Assembly (NCBI RefSeq): GCF_019145205.1
Contig: NZ_JAHSTT010000001.1
Span: 248,001-312,000, forward strand
From: Pseudomonas khavaziana
GTDB taxonomy: Bacteria; Pseudomonadota; Gammaproteobacteria; Pseudomonadales; Pseudomonadaceae
Direction: 5' to 3'
DNA length: 64,000 nucleotides
The first letter of the stretch is position 1, and each line of letters starts with the position of its first letter. A model generated the notes under the pieces. The model searched no databases. It was not told the origin of the DNA and saw nothing but the letters and a program-made list of their open reading frames with translations. A program made the position numbers and the translations under genes. Shown here piece after piece: positions 62,306 to 64,000 of the stretch.

Positions 62306-62602
62306 GGGGCACCTGCATAAGGAAGTATGCAGGTTAGATGGGGCGGGGTTGCGGTGGTTTCAATGGTGCGGGTGCATTAGCAACATATTGCATGAAATGT
62401 CCGGAATGGCGCCTGCGATATTCCGAACTGGAAATACCTGGCAATGCGCATGCCCAATGACTGGTACGTCAATAATGTGGCGGCGTATGCCCAGTGTTTA
62501 TTGGTTTTACTTATCCACAGTCCCAGCTAATCTGCTTTAGCAAAGTACTGCATGAGAATGGACGTTTTTTTGACGCCAGCCTAGCGGTCGGCAGGGACGC
62601 GT
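62306..62602. other. Intergenic region between lon and the GGDEF gene
   Basis: This region of about 297 bases is flanked by divergent genes. It contains a small inverted repeat CGGAAT/ATTCCG (62402-62425) and a single TTATCCACA (62511-62519) that matches a DnaA box. I see no gene. Promoters of both neighbours should be here. Confidence 0.4.
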
Positions 62603-64000
62603 ATGACAAAAGTCAGGTACAGCACAGAGCGACGAATGCTGCCCGCGGGCGCGGCGATGCAGTGGCGCCACACCTTTCAAACCCGCATCGCGGGGGTGCT
62701 TGCATTGTTGCTGCTGGGGGTCGTGTGCGGCACCTATTTTGCCGTCAAGGCCGCCACCACCCGCGCGGTGGAGAACCAGGCCGAGGTGCAGTTGGACACT
62801 GGGCGGCAAGTATTCGAGCGCCTGCTGGACCTGCGCGGGCGCCGCTTGCAATACGGGTTGGATTGGCTGACCACCGATGGCCCGTTCAAGCGGGCTGTGG
62901 CTGCTGGCGCAACTGTACCGATCCTGAAGGCCCTGGGACGACATAGTAACGGTGTCAGTTCCAGCGAAGTGTTTGTGCTGGGCCTGGATGACAAAGTCAC
63001 GGTCAGTACCTTGCCGGTACTGAGTCAAGGCCAATCCTTCCCCTATGCCGATGCCTTGCGCAAGGCGCGGCGTAGCGGCCAGCAGATGTTGATAGTTGCC
63101 ATGGCCGGGCTTCCCTATTTGCTGGTGCAAAAAGAGGTGCTCGGCCCTGCACCTGTCGCCCGGGTGATCATGGGCTTTCCCATGGACACGCAATTTGCCT
63201 ATGAACTGCGCTCCATGAGCAACCTTGAGGTGTCATTCCTCAGCGTGCAGGACGGCCTTGTGGGGCAACTTTTCAGCACCCAGCCGGGCAATTTCCAGCC
63301 GAGTATCATCAGCCTCCTGCATGGTCCACCCACCAATCCCGACGGGCACATCCACCTGTTCCATGGCGAGCGCGTGCTCAGCCAGGTGTTATCCCTGGCC
63401 AACAGTGGTGGGGGCGACGAGGTGCGGGTGCTGCTACAACGCCCCCTGGACCATGCCCTGGAATCCTTTGCGCCGCTGGACCGACAATTCCTCGGGATCG
63501 CCCTGGTGGTACTGCTGGTCTCGCTGGCGGCGGCGTTGTTCCTCGCACGGCGTGTCTCACGCCCGCTCAATGCATTGGTGCAGGCCGCTGAACGCATCGG
63601 TGCCGGTGACTACCGCACGCCGGTACGGGTACGTAGTCACGATGAATTCGGTTTGCTGGCCCGGGCCTTCAATGCCATGCAAAGCGGCATCGCCATGCGC
63701 GAACGGCAGTTGGCCCATAATGCCTTGCATGACCCGCTCACCGGCCTGCCCAATCGTGCCCTGGCCATGGAGCGCCTGGGCAGTGCGATCAGCGCACGCA
63801 GGCCAGTGGTGTTGCTGTACCTGGGGATTGAAAACTATCGGGTCATCAATGAAGGCTTCGGCCCCCAAGGCGTCGAGGATATGTTGTGCGAAGCCAGTCG
63901 TTGCTTGTCCATGAGCCTGCTGGCCAGCGACACTGCGGCACGCATCGCCGGTAGTGAGTTTTTGCTGTTGCTGGAGAACACCGGGATCGACTGCGCCGTG
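62603..64000 (+). CDS. Membrane-bound HAMP-GGDEF signalling protein (partial, C-terminus beyond window)
   Basis: The first 466 residues are visible and the frame is open at the edge. AGGGA precedes the ATG. A membrane helix at about residues 29-50 starts a periplasmic sensor region (about 51-290). A second helix (about 295-315) leads to a HAMP domain (RRVSRPLNALVQAAERIGAGDYRTPV, about 317-370). A GGDEF domain then starts at HDPLTGLPNRALAMERL (about 378). Where GGDEF should be, the sequence is AGSEF, so cyclase activity is unlikely. An EAL phosphodiesterase domain often follows in such proteins and would lie beyond the edge. Confidence 0.87.
   Translation, partial: MTKVRYSTERRMLPAGAAMQWRHTFQTRIAGVLALLLLGVVCGTYFAVKAATTRAVENQAEVQLDTGRQVFERLLDLRGRRLQYGLDWLTTDGPFKRAVAAGATVPILKALGRHSNGVSSSEVFVLGLDDKVTVSTLPVLSQGQSFPYADALRKARRSGQQMLIVAMAGLPYLLVQKEVLGPAPVARVIMGFPMDTQFAYELRSMSNLEVSFLSVQDGLVGQLFSTQPGNFQPSIISLLHGPPTNPDGHIHLFHGERVLSQVLSLANSGGGDEVRVLLQRPLDHALESFAPLDRQFLGIALVVLLVSLAAALFLARRVSRPLNALVQAAERIGAGDYRTPVRVRSHDEFGLLARAFNAMQSGIAMRERQLAHNALHDPLTGLPNRALAMERLGSAISARRPVVLLYLGIENYRVINEGFGPQGVEDMLCEASRCLSMSLLASDTAARIAGSEFLLLLENTGIDCAV

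Noticed and set aside
62511..62519. TTATCCACA, a perfect DnaA box, and similar matches near 14238 and 22841
   Set aside because: They are single boxes without clustering or an AT-rich unwinding region, and two lie inside genes, so there is no sign of an origin.

Overview
The window is about 64 kb of chromosome from a Pseudomonas, most likely of the P. fluorescens group. The evidence is the GC-rich, densely packed coding sequence, Pseudomonas-restricted small families (DUF1120, DUF6124/DUF3077-like, DUF3509), the gene order of the core blocks, and about 17 intergenic REP doublets (REPINs) of the kind found in fluorescent pseudomonads. I see no tRNA, rRNA, CRISPR array, prophage or insertion sequence. 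The two edges cut a fimbrial chaperone gene (left) and a GGDEF-type signalling gene (right).

Layout. 1-5.5 kb: an accessory chaperone-usher-type surface locus. It holds a PapD-like chaperone (cut by the left edge), three tandem DUF1120 secreted proteins, a receiver-Hpt phosphorelay protein, a LuxR-type response regulator with an RcsB-like box upstream, and a fourth DUF1120 gene. 5.6-10.5 kb: an NTF2-like protein, a GIY-YIG protein, a siderophore receptor with a signalling domain, and a PBP4-type carboxypeptidase. 10.5-16.2 kb: the homogentisate pathway (hmgR divergent from hmgA-fahA-maiA, then an aromatic-acid MFS transporter). 16.2-26.5 kb: a mix of metabolic and regulatory genes: SirB1-like, a leucine-dehydrogenase-like protein lacking its catalytic lysine, SOS-controlled yebG, a DUF6124 gene with a structured leader, an antitoxin-like orphan, psiE, sdaA with a divergent LysR regulator, an HPF/RaiA-like ribosome factor, and an MFS efflux pump with a divergent LysR regulator.

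26.6-36.9 kb: a double iron cell-surface-signalling locus. On the minus strand lies fecI-fecR-fecA. Divergent from it, across one shared Fur-like box, runs an overlapping operon DUF3649-PepSY-DUF3325-ECF sigma-FecR, followed by a second TonB-dependent receptor that lacks the signalling domain expected for such a trio.

37-62.6 kb: core housekeeping. ndpA-glutaredoxin and divergent hupN; rlmF; valS-holC with a small acidic gene; pepA divergent from lptF-lptG; lepA-lepB-rnc-era-recO-pdxJ; multicopper oxidase-tadA; cmoA-cmoB; lysoplasmalogenase, a chagasin-like protease inhibitor and a second-type Lon protease. The last gene is a membrane-bound degenerate-GGDEF protein that runs off the edge.

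The most interesting points are the DUF1120/phosphorelay locus, the mismatch between sigma/anti-sigma pairs and receptors, the Lys-to-Thr change in the leucine dehydrogenase homologue, the long inverted repeat in front of the DUF6124 gene, and the REPIN population.
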